Positions 35,811 to 43,928 of a DNA stretch of 64,000 nt are shown one piece after another. The DNA lies in assembly GCF_900103505.1 (NCBI RefSeq), contig NZ_FNIA01000005.1, forward strand, positions 62,001-126,000. Reading direction: 5' to 3'. The notes under the pieces are model-generated. The model saw only the letters and a list, made by a program, of their open reading frames with translations, was not told where the DNA came from and did no database searches. Each line of letters begins with the position of its first letter. Position 1 is the first letter of the stretch. A program made the position numbers and the translations under genes. Source of the DNA: Haloarchaeobius iranensis (GTDB lineage Archaea; Halobacteriota; Halobacteria; Halobacteriales; Natrialbaceae).

Positions 35811-36821
35811 ATGTCCGACCCAGCGACCCCCCGCAGACGTACAGTCCTCAAGCGACTCGGTGCCGGCGGCCTCGCGCTCCTTGCCGGCGGCACGGCAGCC
35901 GCCGGCGCGTCCCCCGACGACCCGCCCTGTTCACCCTACGAGTGTCCGGGGCAGTACCCGGACTACCCCATGTTCGACGACGACGACGACAGCGCGACCT
36001 CCTACAGCACCGACTACGACACCGAGCACCAGTCCGTCGCCAAGGTGTACGAGCCGCAGGTCCCCGAGGACGGAGACGGTGAGCCCATCGTCGACAGCTG
36101 GGTGGTCTGGATGACGACCTCGTCGTTCGTCAGCACGACCGCCCGAGAGGACCACCCACTCGACGGCTACATCGACTACATCATGGAACAGGAGACGGTC
36201 TGTACGTACGAAGAGGGCTCCGGGACCTCCCTCGACCAGAAGAACCTCGACGGCTGGTACGGTGCCAAGGGCTTCACCGATGGCGACGACTCCTACGGCT
36301 GGGACGACTTCGCCTTCGACACCGTCGAGTACGGCGCCGGCTTCGTCCCCTACGTGGGGACCGGGCAGGCGACCTGGAACTATCTGGACGGCGTCGCCTC
36401 CGGTGTCAGCGAGAACATCGACAACACCGAGGAGATCACGCGACGCTGGCACTACAACGACGGCGACGAGACCCCGCTTCCCGGCGGCCCCTGGAAGGGC
36501 AAGACCACGACCTATCTCAAGTTCCGCGCCGACATGAACGAGAGCACCACGATGGACATCACGCTCGACAACGAACCCACCACCTACGACAACTTCGGCA
36601 AGACCCACACCACGATGTCGTTCACGTTGGACGCCCCCGACGTGCAGCCACAGGCCCTCTCCGAGCTCTCGGACGAGAAGCTCGCCGAGATGGGTATCGA
36701 CCGCATCGACTCCGACACCATCCGGCGCAACCCCAGTCACGCCCGTCGACTCGGCGAGACCAGCCGCCAGCGCGTACAGGAGGGCGGCAGCGTGTACGTC
36801 GCACGCCGGACCGACCACTAG
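35811..36821 (+). CDS. Tat-exported protein, unknown function
   Basis: 336-aa protein with a twin-arginine signal: RRRTVLKRLGAGGLALLAGG followed by an Ala-rich cleavage region (TAAAGASP, about residue 33). The mature part is very acidic with Asp/Tyr-rich stretches (DDDDDSATSYSTDYDTEH) and no domain I recognise. The C-terminal ~60 residues (LSELSDEKLAEMG, SHARRLGETSRQRV) look helical. No lipobox Cys is seen, so the protein is probably released or wall-associated. A well-formed promoter suggests independent transcription. Confidence 0.8.
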   Translation: MSDPATPRRRTVLKRLGAGGLALLAGGTAAAGASPDDPPCSPYECPGQYPDYPMFDDDDDSATSYSTDYDTEHQSVAKVYEPQVPEDGDGEPIVDSWVVWMTTSSFVSTTAREDHPLDGYIDYIMEQETVCTYEEGSGTSLDQKNLDGWYGAKGFTDGDDSYGWDDFAFDTVEYGAGFVPYVGTGQATWNYLDGVASGVSENIDNTEEITRRWHYNDGDETPLPGGPWKGKTTTYLKFRADMNESTTMDITLDNEPTTYDNFGKTHTTMSFTLDAPDVQPQALSELSDEKLAEMGIDRIDSDTIRRNPSHARRLGETSRQRVQEGGSVYVARRTDH

Positions 36822-36868
36822 CGGACCCTCACGGTTCGATTCGCTGCTTCGGGTGGAGCGAACCCGAC

Positions 36869-36877
36869 GTTTCAAAT
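36869..36877 (+). promoter_or_regulatory. TATA-like box for HNH-like gene
   Basis: GTTTCAAAT lies 25-33 nt upstream of the ATG at 36902, consistent with leaderless transcription of the HNH-like/GT87 pair. Confidence 0.45.
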
Positions 36878-36901
36878 CCCACACCGCCCAACCCCCTCTC
36901 G

Positions 36902-37483
36902 ATGGAGAAGACGCCGACGGGGACCTCCGTGGGGGTGGACGACCCGTACGAGCACGCCACGCTCTGTGACCACCTCACGGGAGAGGCCACCTGCCGGTAC
37001 GCCTTCGAACACGCCCAGCACGACCCGGAGTTCGCCCGGGAGCGCCGCGCCGACGAGTTCGCGTGCCCGGTCGTCAGCGACGACGCGGCCCCGGACTGGG
37101 ACTGGGGGGACTGCCCGCACTTCAGGGCGACGGCGACGGACCGGGAGTGTGCTCGTTGCGGCCTCGAAGCGAAGCCGATGCAGCTCGACGCCGACGAGCG
37201 GCCGCTGCTGGAGGAGCACCACCTCTCCTACGCCGACGCGGGCCGGGAGGTGAGCCACGAGATAACGGTGTGCCTCTGCCGGTGGTGTCACGCGAAGGTC
37301 CACGAGTCGTGGGCGCGGGTGACGGACGACGTGAACCCGGACGCCGAGGCCATCGCCGCACGGGAGGAGCGCCGGAGCAGGGAGCAGCGCGAGCTGTCGT
37401 TCGACACCGCGCGGGAGCGGCGGTCGGAGGACGACCACGAGGGCGACGACCGGCGCGGTGGGGCCCCCGGTGGCGGGGACTGA
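36902..37483 (+). CDS. HNH-like zinc-binding protein
   Basis: 193-aa protein. Residues ~80-140 carry an HNH/zinc-knuckle arrangement: CARCGLEAKPMQL, then EEHHLSYAD, then CLCRWCHAKVHESW, giving two C-x2-C pairs around a His-His and an H-x3-H. This fits a treble-clef HNH nuclease fold. The N-terminal 70 residues contain further Cys/His (LCDHLTGEATCRY, GDCPHF). The C-terminal ~50 residues are a charged, probably disordered tail. It lies 1 nt before the GT87 gene. No toxin or restriction partner is visible, so the function is undetermined. Confidence 0.72.
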   Translation: MEKTPTGTSVGVDDPYEHATLCDHLTGEATCRYAFEHAQHDPEFARERRADEFACPVVSDDAAPDWDWGDCPHFRATATDRECARCGLEAKPMQLDADERPLLEEHHLSYADAGREVSHEITVCLCRWCHAKVHESWARVTDDVNPDAEAIAAREERRSREQRELSFDTARERRSEDDHEGDDRRGGAPGGGD

Positions 37484-37484
37484 G

Positions 37485-38699
37485 ATGGACCGGCGCACGC
37501 CACCCCGGCTGGTACTGCTCGCGGCGGTCGTCGTCGGCTGCAGCATGCTCGGTTCGCTCTGGCTGAAGCGCCCGGCTGACCTCGGGCTCGACCTCGCGGT
37601 GTACCGGGTTGCGGCGGACGCGTGGCTCTCGGGCGGAGCGCTGTACGAGGTGTCGCCGGCCCGCGCCCCCGAGTTCACGTTCCTCTATCCGCCCCTCTCG
37701 GTCCTGCTGTTCGTCCCGTTCGCGGTCATCTCGGAAGCGGCCGCGCTGGCGACCTTCTCGGCGCTGAACGTCGGGGCGGGGCTCGCGCTCGCCAGGGTAG
37801 TCGTCCGCTATCTCCGCGAGCGTGGCGTGGCGCTGTCCCGGGTGGACGTGGGGTTGCTGGCGGCGGCGTGTACGGTGTCGGGCTATCGGGGCGCGTCGCT
37901 GTACTTCTCGCAGGTGAACGTGTTCCTCGCCCTGGCGCTGGCGGTCGGCTTCGTCGCACTGGAGCGGGAGCGGGAGGAGCTGGCGGGCGCGGCACTGGCC
38001 TTGCCGGCGTTCCTGAAGCTCTTTCCCGTGGTCGTCGGCGCGTGGCTGCTCCGGCGGCGGGCGTGGCGCGGGGTCGCTGCGGCGGTGGGCGTCGGCCTCG
38101 GCCTGCACCTGCTCGGGGCGGTGCTGTTCGGCCCCGACCTGGTCCTGACCTACGTCGAGGTCGCGCTCTCGGAGCGCGCCGGTGTCGGGGTGTTCGCGGG
38201 CGGGCTCGGGGCGACGGAGACGTATCTGACGCTGCACCGGGCCGGCTCGCACCTCGTCGGCGGCGGTAGCCTGGCCCGATACGGCTTCGCCGCCGCGGTG
38301 CTGCTGCCGTCGCTCGCGGTCTGCTACCGGGACGTCTCGACGCCGGACCGCCGGCTCACCGCGTGGTTCGCGACGCTCGTCGCGATGCTCCTCGGCTTTC
38401 CGTCGTACCAGGTGTACGTCGGGCTCCTCCTGTTCCCGCTGTTCGCGCTGCTGTACGCGTTCCCGGGGGGTCGGGTCCGACAGCTGTTCCTCGTGGGGGC
38501 CGCGCTGTCGACGACGGTGTACGCCGGCGGGGAGTTCGTCGTGGCTGCGGGAGCCGTACCCGCCGTCGGGGGCCTGCTCGCGGCCGTGCTCCGGCCGGTG
38601 CTGACGCTCGCCGCGCCAGCGACGTACGGCCTGCTGTGTTGTCTCGGTGCCTGTGTGGCGTTGCACTTGACGACGGCCACCGGCGAGCCAGCCACGTGA
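37485..38699 (+). CDS. Glycosyltransferase family 87-type membrane protein (DUF2029)
   Basis: 404-aa polytopic protein with about 10-11 hydrophobic segments. The N-terminal GLDLAVYRVAADAWLSGGALY and FTFLYPPLSVLLFVPF match the GT87/DUF2029 family: an acidic residue in the first extracellular loop, then F-x-Y-P-P. These are GT-C enzymes using polyprenyl-phosphate sugars. SQVNVFLALALAVG and LPAFLKLFPVVVGAW are also typical. The ATG at 37485 follows the previous stop codon by 1 nt and is favoured over an upstream in-frame ATG. It probably acts in surface glycan or lipid glycosylation at the membrane. Confidence 0.85.
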   Translation: MDRRTPPRLVLLAAVVVGCSMLGSLWLKRPADLGLDLAVYRVAADAWLSGGALYEVSPARAPEFTFLYPPLSVLLFVPFAVISEAAALATFSALNVGAGLALARVVVRYLRERGVALSRVDVGLLAAACTVSGYRGASLYFSQVNVFLALALAVGFVALEREREELAGAALALPAFLKLFPVVVGAWLLRRRAWRGVAAAVGVGLGLHLLGAVLFGPDLVLTYVEVALSERAGVGVFAGGLGATETYLTLHRAGSHLVGGGSLARYGFAAAVLLPSLAVCYRDVSTPDRRLTAWFATLVAMLLGFPSYQVYVGLLLFPLFALLYAFPGGRVRQLFLVGAALSTTVYAGGEFVVAAGAVPAVGGLLAAVLRPVLTLAAPATYGLLCCLGACVALHLTTATGEPAT

Positions 38700-38748
38700 G
38701 GAGAGCCGCGGCTCTCGGGGACGCGTCCGACGAACGCAGAAGACCTGC

Positions 38749-38994
38749 CTAGTGGACCAGCGGCGGGTCGGTGGGTTCGTCTTCGGTGCGCGCCTCGATG
38801 GCGGTCTCGATACCGGCGAGCAGGCGGTGGATGGCGGCTTCGTGGTCTCGTTTGTTCCGGTTGCACGCGTTCGGGCTGACACCGAGGGTGTCGTAGGCCG
38901 CGAACGCGTCCGGTGGAACCGACTCCCCCGTCTCCATATCTCGACGCACCAGGTTCAACAGCTGGTGTACGTGGAGGAGTTCTTGTTTTCGCAT
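38749..38994 (-). CDS. UPF0058 family protein
   Basis: 81-aa helical protein beginning MRKQELLHVHQLLNLVRRDM, with AYDTLGVSPNACNRNKRDHE and AIHRLLAGIETAI, the UPF0058 pattern common to haloarchaea and methanogens, of unknown function. The start at 38994 is supported by CTTTTAC (39021-39027, minus strand), 27-33 nt upstream. It is convergent with the GT87 gene. Confidence 0.9.
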   Translation of the reverse strand: MRKQELLHVHQLLNLVRRDMETGESVPPDAFAAYDTLGVSPNACNRNKRDHEAAIHRLLAGIETAIEARTEDEPTDPPLVH

Positions 38995-39020
38995 CCAACA
39001 GTGATTACTCTTCAAGCCGT

Positions 39021-39027
39021 GTAAAAG
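39021..39027 (-). promoter_or_regulatory. TATA-like box for UPF0058 gene
   Basis: CTTTTAC on the minus strand, 27-33 nt before the ATG at 38994; leaderless-type spacing. Confidence 0.5.
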
Positions 39028-39086
39028 TGTAGCATCGTTCGCGAGGCGTAGCACTGGACTACAGCCCCACTCCTGGCGGCGAGCGG

Positions 39087-39281
39087 TCAGATGATGTCGC
39101 CGACGCGCCGTGGCTCCCCACGCAGGTCGGGGCTCTCCTCGACCATCTGGAGCACCTCGTGGTCCGTCACGTCGCGGTAGTCCTTCCCCGTTGCCTCCTC
39201 GATGAGCGCGCTCTCCAGTCGGAACTCGGTGCCTTCGTACACTACGTCGCAGCCGTCGTCGTCGAACGAGAGGGTTGTCAT
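39087..39281 (-). CDS. Small conserved haloarchaeal protein (DUF5800-like)
   Basis: 64-aa acidic protein starting MTTLSFDDDGCDVVYEGTEF and ending GEPRRVGDII. I recall this as the haloarchaeal DUF5800 family, but no function is known. The start at 39281 is the first ATG of the conserved part of a longer frame. It is divergent from the bactofilin-like gene. Confidence 0.78.
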   Translation of the reverse strand: MTTLSFDDDGCDVVYEGTEFRLESALIEEATGKDYRDVTDHEVLQMVEESPDLRGEPRRVGDII

Positions 39282-39354
39282 GTTCGGACGGAGGTGACGC
39301 GACGGTAAAAACCCACAGAAGCGCGTCTGACGGGCGTCAGACGCGGACACGGGG

Positions 39355-39360
39355 TTTAAG
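39355..39360 (+). promoter_or_regulatory. TATA-like box for bactofilin-like gene
   Basis: TTTAAG lies 25-30 nt upstream of the GTG at 39385 and supports that non-ATG start. Confidence 0.5.
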
Positions 39361-39384
39361 AGGCCGTAGAGCGGATACGGCTGT

Positions 39385-40239
39385 GTGTCGCTGAGTACGG
39401 ACCCACTCGACGAACTCTCCATTCCCGACGGGACGACGGTGGAGGAGCACGACCTCGTGACCGACGGCGACGTGCTCATGGGCGGTCGCTCGACCGTCGA
39501 GTTCGGCATCCGGGGACGGAACGTCCTCGCGGGCGAGGGGGTCCGCATCGGCGGTGGCGTCGAAGCAGAGGCGGACTGCCGCCTCGACATGTGGTCCGAC
39601 GTGGCCGGGAACGTCCTCGTCGGCCGTGACGCGTTCATCGGCGAGCGGACCCACATCGGCGGCCAGCTGATGGTCTCGGGCGACCTCGACGTCGGCGACG
39701 ACGTGGACATCGAGGACGGCTTCGAGGCCAACGGCTGGATCGTCATCCGGAACCCGATGCCGACGATCGTCTTCCTGTTCGTCTACCTCAAGCAGCTGAT
39801 GCTGCTCGGGGAGGAGGAGGCCGCACAGAACCTGGTGAACGAACTGTCGGACGAGGAAGACCCCGAGGAGCCGCCGCTCATCATCCCGCGGGGCGCGACG
39901 GTGAGCGACGACGCCTGGCGTGTCTCGACGCCGGCGTCCATCGGTGACGAGTGCCGGCTCCACGGCAACATCCGCGCAGAGTCCATCGAGGTCGGCCAGG
40001 ACTGCAACATCTTCGGCAGCCTGCGCGCGAAGCACGACATCTACATTGGCGAGGGCACTCGCGTCCACGGCGACGTGACCACCCGCAAGGGCGAGGTCCG
40101 CATCGCGCCCGGCGCGCTCGTCCTCGGCGACGTCTCCTGCTCGGACCTGGAGCTCTCGAAGGGGGCGGAGGTCGACGGGACGATGCGTGCCCGGGGCAAC
40201 ATCACGATGCAGGGCATCGCGCGCCGCGACGTGGAGTAG
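39385..40239 (+). CDS. Polymer-forming cytoskeletal (bactofilin-like) / left-handed beta-helix protein
   Basis: 284-aa protein made of short repeating strands with Gly/Asp/Val turns (for example GRNVLAGEGVRIGGGVEAEA and GQLMVSGDLDVGDDVDIEDG), typical of a beta-helix such as bactofilin or a hexapeptide acyltransferase. A hydrophobic stretch at ~126-142 (MPTIVFLFVYLKQLMLL) interrupts two helix halves and may contact the membrane or another subunit. The start codon is GTG at 39385, 25-30 nt from a TATA-like box. Acyltransferase catalytic residues are not evident, so a scaffold role is favoured. Confidence 0.82.
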   Translation: MSLSTDPLDELSIPDGTTVEEHDLVTDGDVLMGGRSTVEFGIRGRNVLAGEGVRIGGGVEAEADCRLDMWSDVAGNVLVGRDAFIGERTHIGGQLMVSGDLDVGDDVDIEDGFEANGWIVIRNPMPTIVFLFVYLKQLMLLGEEEAAQNLVNELSDEEDPEEPPLIIPRGATVSDDAWRVSTPASIGDECRLHGNIRAESIEVGQDCNIFGSLRAKHDIYIGEGTRVHGDVTTRKGEVRIAPGALVLGDVSCSDLELSKGAEVDGTMRARGNITMQGIARRDVE

Positions 40240-40356
40240 TCGCAGTCTCGCTCGTTTCTTCCTCTGTTTACGTCTGGCTACCGGGAGTCCGGTTCGGGTT
40301 TCCGACGGTGAGTACCATCGGAAAACATATCGGCTGATGGATAGATGTTCTCGACG

Positions 40357-40833
40357 ATGCAGCCCTCCAGACGGTCGCTGCTGGTCGGCCTCGGTACTCC
40401 GACGCTCTTCGGACTCGCCGGCTGTCTCGGTGCTGACGGCGAACAAGAGCGTGAGTTGATGATACGAGTCCGAAACCACACAGATGAAGGCCGACGACTC
40501 CGTGTCGAGGGAACGATAGGACAAGACACAGTTATCCAGCAGCGTCTGTCCGTTCCACCTACGCTATCGCCCGAGGTGCGCGCAGTTGGGACCGTGTTCT
40601 CGCTGGGGCAGCTATCGTCGGACACACAGGTGACGGTCGAGGTGACGATGGTCGGCAGCGACAGGACCGGGCGTGCGACCGTTACCACCGACTGTGCCGG
40701 GAACGTAGCGATTCGCGACAAACCAGCTCGTGGGAGCGCGGTCGAAGTGAGAGTTCGAGACGGCGGTTCGCTGCTGGTCGAAGGAGACGAGGATTCGAAC
40801 AGATGTTTCTCCGACGACAACTGGGATTGGTAG
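40357..40833 (+). CDS. Small lipoprotein, unknown function
   Basis: 158-aa protein with a Tat-like signal (MQPSRRSLLVGL) and lipobox FGLAGC, so a lipid-anchored extracytoplasmic protein. The mature domain is beta-rich (ELMIRVRNHTDEGRRLRVEG; TQVTVEVTMVG). The start at 40357 is preferred over an in-frame ATG at 40345 because CATAT at 40326-40330 is 27-31 nt upstream. It is convergent with another lipoprotein gene 48 nt away. Confidence 0.77.
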   Translation: MQPSRRSLLVGLGTPTLFGLAGCLGADGEQERELMIRVRNHTDEGRRLRVEGTIGQDTVIQQRLSVPPTLSPEVRAVGTVFSLGQLSSDTQVTVEVTMVGSDRTGRATVTTDCAGNVAIRDKPARGSAVEVRVRDGGSLLVEGDEDSNRCFSDDNWDW

Positions 40834-40881
40834 AGCAGGTTGGGACGGGGACAAAACCTGTCGATGACCAGAACGAACTGC

Positions 40882-41412
40882 TTACTCGTCGATGGTCGTC
40901 TCCAGCAGCACCTCGGGCTCGACGAACTCGCCGTTCCAGACGACGGTGACGGTCTGGCCGGCCTCGGCCTCGAAGAACACCTTGTTCCCGACGGAGATGG
41001 GGTAGTCGACGGCGGCGGCCTCGCCCTCGTTCAGCTGGTCCTCGTCGGCGACCCAGTACGTGAACGTATCGCGCTCGTCGAGGCTGGCCGTGCCGGCGAA
41101 GCTACTGGTCGACGTGGCGTCGGGGACGACGGGGACGCGCTCGCCGTCGACGCGGACTTCGACGGAGGCGGTCGCGCCGGAGGTGACCTCGTCGCCGTCC
41201 ATGTGGACGGCCTTCCGCCAGGTCTCCTCGACGGTCTCGATGGCCATGCTCAGTTCCGGCGCGGAGCGGGGGTCGGTACGTGTCGTCGCTGTCTCTGTCG
41301 GGTCGGTCGGCTGGCCGCCGGGTCCACCCGTGCCCAGCGTGGAGACACAGCCGGCGAGGCCCAGGGTCGACAGCGTCGTCGTCGTCGCGGCGAGGAGGTC
41401 GCGTCGTTTCAT
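40882..41412 (-). CDS. Small lipoprotein, unknown function
   Basis: 176-aa protein starting MKRRDLLAATTTTLSTLGLAGC, a short twin-Arg-type signal with a lipobox (LAGC), followed by a Gly/Thr/Pro linker. The mature domain, from about residue 55, has strands such as SMAIETVEETWRKAVHMDGD and KVFFEAEAGQTVTVVWNGEF, resembling the C-terminal half of haloarchaeal pilin-like (DUF1628) proteins, although that link is weak. Start at 41412. Confidence 0.76.
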   Translation of the reverse strand: MKRRDLLAATTTTLSTLGLAGCVSTLGTGGPGGQPTDPTETATTRTDPRSAPELSMAIETVEETWRKAVHMDGDEVTSGATASVEVRVDGERVPVVPDATSTSSFAGTASLDERDTFTYWVADEDQLNEGEAAAVDYPISVGNKVFFEAEAGQTVTVVWNGEFVEPEVLLETTIDE

Positions 41413-41578
41413 ACGTGTAACTGTTCACACGATAGGGCTTTAGGAGGTTTCGGCTTGTCTCCGCTTCGTGTGGCAGTCTCTCGGTCCATGCCAACTTTAC
41501 CCATACTATCATGGGTCTGATGGGAGGCCGTGACGCCGACCGAAAGGCAGTTTCCCGCGGCGCGAGTAGCGGCCTGGT

Positions 41579-42760
41579 ATGCTCTCTATCGCGCTGGCGG
41601 GCAAGCCCAACGCGGGCAAGTCCACGTTCTACTCGGCGGCGACGCGGGCGGAGGTCGACGTGGCGAACTACCCCTTCACGACCATCGACGCGAACCGGGG
41701 CGTGACCCACGTCCGGACCGACTGTCCGTGTCTCGACCGCGACGAGCGCTGCGGGAACGACAACTGCCACGACGGCAAGCGATACGTTCCCGTGGAGCTG
41801 CTCGACGTGGCCGGCCTCGTCCCCGGTGCGCACGAGGGGAAGGGGCTTGGCAACCAGTTCCTCGACGAGCTGACGAACGCGGACGTCATCGTCAACGTCG
41901 TGGACGCCTCCGGCGCGACCGACGAGAAGGGCGAGCCCGTCGAGCCGGGCAGCCACGACCCCCTCGACGACGTGGACTTCATCGAGTCGGAGATGGACCT
42001 CTGGCTGGCGGGCATCGTCGACCGCAACTGGGAGTCAGTCGAGCGCAAGTCCCGCTCGCCGGAGTTCGACATGGACGAGGCGCTCGCGGACATGCTCACC
42101 GGCTTCGGCGCGACCCAGGCGGACGTGCAGGCGGTGCTGCGCGGGCTGGACTACCCCGACGACCCGATGGCCTGGACCGACGAGGACCGCGAGGCGCTCG
42201 CCCGCGACGTGCGCCGGCGCACGAAGCCCATCGTCGTCGTCGCCAACAAGGCCGACGTCGCGTCCGAGGGGAACGTCGAGCGCCTGCTCGCTCTCGACAA
42301 ACCCGTCATCCCGGCGACGGCACAGGGCGAGCTCGCGCTCCGGAAGGGCGCGGAGGCCGGTGCCGTCGACTACGACCCCGGTGACGAGTCCTTCGGCGTC
42401 GTCGGCGAGGTGTCCGACGCCCAGCGCGAGCTGCTCGACGGGCTGCGCGACACCGTGGCCGAGTACGGCGGGACGGGGGTGCAGGCCGCGCTCGACTACG
42501 CCGTCTACGACCTGCTCGACCACCTGACGGCCTACCCGGTGCAGGACGCCTCGAAGTGGACCGACGCGAAGGGGAACGTGCTGCCCGACGCCTTCCTGCT
42601 GCCTCGGGGGTCGACTCCCGTCGACCTCGCGTACGCGGTCCACTCCGACATCGGGGATGGGTACCTGCACGCCGTCGATGCGCGAAGTTCGCGCGAGATC
42701 TCCGATTCGTACGAACTGGCGGAGGGCGATGTCGTGAAGATCGTCTCGACCGCGAAGTAG
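41579..42760 (+). CDS. OLA1/YchF-related GTPase with TGS domain
   Basis: 393-aa Obg-superfamily GTPase, probably ribosome-associated. G1 is GKPNAGKST (residues 8-16), G2/switch I is NYPFTTIDANRG, G3 is DVAGLVPGAHEGKGLGNQ and G4 is NKAD. An insert with four Cys (CPCLDRDERCGNDNC) follows switch I. The C-terminal ~70 residues (LPRGSTPVDLAYAVHSDIG) are the TGS domain. The NKAD and NAGKS forms and the Cys insert fit the archaeal/eukaryotic Ygr210-like branch rather than bacterial YchF. Start at 41579. Confidence 0.92.
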   Translation: MLSIALAGKPNAGKSTFYSAATRAEVDVANYPFTTIDANRGVTHVRTDCPCLDRDERCGNDNCHDGKRYVPVELLDVAGLVPGAHEGKGLGNQFLDELTNADVIVNVVDASGATDEKGEPVEPGSHDPLDDVDFIESEMDLWLAGIVDRNWESVERKSRSPEFDMDEALADMLTGFGATQADVQAVLRGLDYPDDPMAWTDEDREALARDVRRRTKPIVVVANKADVASEGNVERLLALDKPVIPATAQGELALRKGAEAGAVDYDPGDESFGVVGEVSDAQRELLDGLRDTVAEYGGTGVQAALDYAVYDLLDHLTAYPVQDASKWTDAKGNVLPDAFLLPRGSTPVDLAYAVHSDIGDGYLHAVDARSSREISDSYELAEGDVVKIVSTAK

Positions 42761-42793
42761 AGTCGGACGGGAGGCCCCCGTTCTCAGGCCCAA

Positions 42794-42800
42794 AGTATTC
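42794..42800 (+). promoter_or_regulatory. TATA-like box for lipoprotein gene at 42826
   Basis: AGTATTC lies 26-32 nt upstream of the ATG at 42826. Confidence 0.4.
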
Positions 42801-42825
42801 CGATTCGGGGTCGGAATTCGAAACC

Positions 42826-43281
42826 ATGCCCTCCACCCGCCGCAACGTGCTCCGAGCGACGCCGGTGTTGCTCCTGTCCGGCTGTTCCGGAATCGACTCA
42901 TCGCCGTCCAGGCCACCGACCAGCGAGTTGCCACCGTCGACTCCGCCAACCACCGAGGTACCACGTGTCGAGTCGTACCCGTTCACGTTCGACGGAACCG
43001 TCGAGGCGACCGACGGCGGAACTCGTGGCTGGTTCTTCGACGGGACGTTCACGAAACACGCGACGGTGTCTGGCTCCGTCACCCACGGCGAGCCGGTGTC
43101 GGTCGCGGTGACCGAGGAGAACGTCGAACGCGCTCGCTGGCCCGAGTCCATCGTCTCCGGGGATGTCGACGTGTCGGAGCTCGATATCGAGGCGGAGGTG
43201 ACCGATGGGAACGGTTCGGTACTCCTCGACTGTGGTCAGGAGACGACCCTGGAGCTGACGGTCGAGGTGACGACGATCTAA
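42826..43281 (+). CDS. Small lipoprotein, unknown function
   Basis: 151-aa protein: MPSTRRNVLRATPVLLLSGC is a short signal with a lipobox (LLSGC), then a Ser/Pro/Thr-rich linker of about 25 residues, then a beta-rich domain (FTFDGTVEATDGGTRGWFFD; VTEENVERARWPESI). It is similar in architecture, not obviously in sequence, to the other small lipoproteins in this window. The start is supported by a TATA-like box. It ends 70 nt before the ParB-like frame. Confidence 0.76.
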   Translation: MPSTRRNVLRATPVLLLSGCSGIDSSPSRPPTSELPPSTPPTTEVPRVESYPFTFDGTVEATDGGTRGWFFDGTFTKHATVSGSVTHGEPVSVAVTEENVERARWPESIVSGDVDVSELDIEAEVTDGNGSVLLDCGQETTLELTVEVTTI

Positions 43282-43351
43282 CATCGTGGGAACGGGCGTA
43301 CTCGACCGGTGAGAGAGCCCTGCTCCCTCGACCCGGGAAATCCGCAGTGCC

Positions 43352-43888
43352 ATGTCGGAAGTTCACACCAACTGTAAACTGTGGCTGCGGCGAACCCGCA
43401 GCCGATGCAGCCCACGTGATAGCGTCCCCGGTCGATTCCCAGCGTGCAACCCGTTCACTGACCACCAAATCGCAGTTCCCCGGCTCCCACCACGCCCCCC
43501 ACATGGCCGAGACCCTCTCCCCCTCGACGAGCCACAGCCGAGCCAGCCCTATCTCAACCGGGGGAAGCTCGACGGCGTACTCTCGTGGTTCGACCCGGAC
43601 GAGCCCGACTACGACCCGCTGCCGGTTATCGAACGCGACGGCGAGTGGGCGCTCATCGACGGCCACACCCGGGCGTTCGGCACGAGCCTCGCCGGGGCCG
43701 ACGAGCTGCGGGTCGTCCACGACACCGACGACCACCCGCGAGAGCTGTACGGGCGGTGCGTGGAGTGGTGCCGTGACGTGGACATCACGACGGTCGCGGA
43801 CCTCCACAGCCGGCTCGTGAGCGAGGGAGCCTACGAGCGGCTGTGGCTCGACCGCTGTCAGCGCGCCGCAGCCGAAGGCGGCGGTTGA
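43352..43888 (+). pseudogene. ParB/Srx-like domain gene with probable 2-nt frameshift at its start
   Basis: Conserved-looking sequence runs from LPLDEPQPSQPYLNRGKLDG through LPVIERDGEWALIDGHTRAF (the ParB-type G-x-R/H-T-x-A-like motif) to the C-terminus. The ATG at 43503 is in a different frame. Removing one TC from CTCTC near 43516-43520 would give M-A-E-T then LPLDEPQPSQ, a natural start. As it stands, translation in the conserved frame would have to begin at the ATG at 43352 and include ~50 unconserved residues, with no TATA box at the right distance. It may be a pseudogene, a sequencing error or a recoded gene. The body of 120 residues is otherwise intact. Confidence 0.55.
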
Positions 43889-43928
43889 CCCAGTACACTC
43901 ATGCGCTGTCGCGGGCTACTGACGGTGA

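Noticed and set aside
36820-36880. GGTTCGATTCG-like sequence considered as a tRNA T-arm
   Set aside because: No acceptor or anticodon stems can be paired around it. No tRNA or rRNA was found anywhere in the window.
41500-41530. ACCCAT-n6-ATGGGT inverted repeat before the GTPase gene
   Set aside because: Six-nt arms only; expected by chance in 64 kb and not placed at a promoter element.
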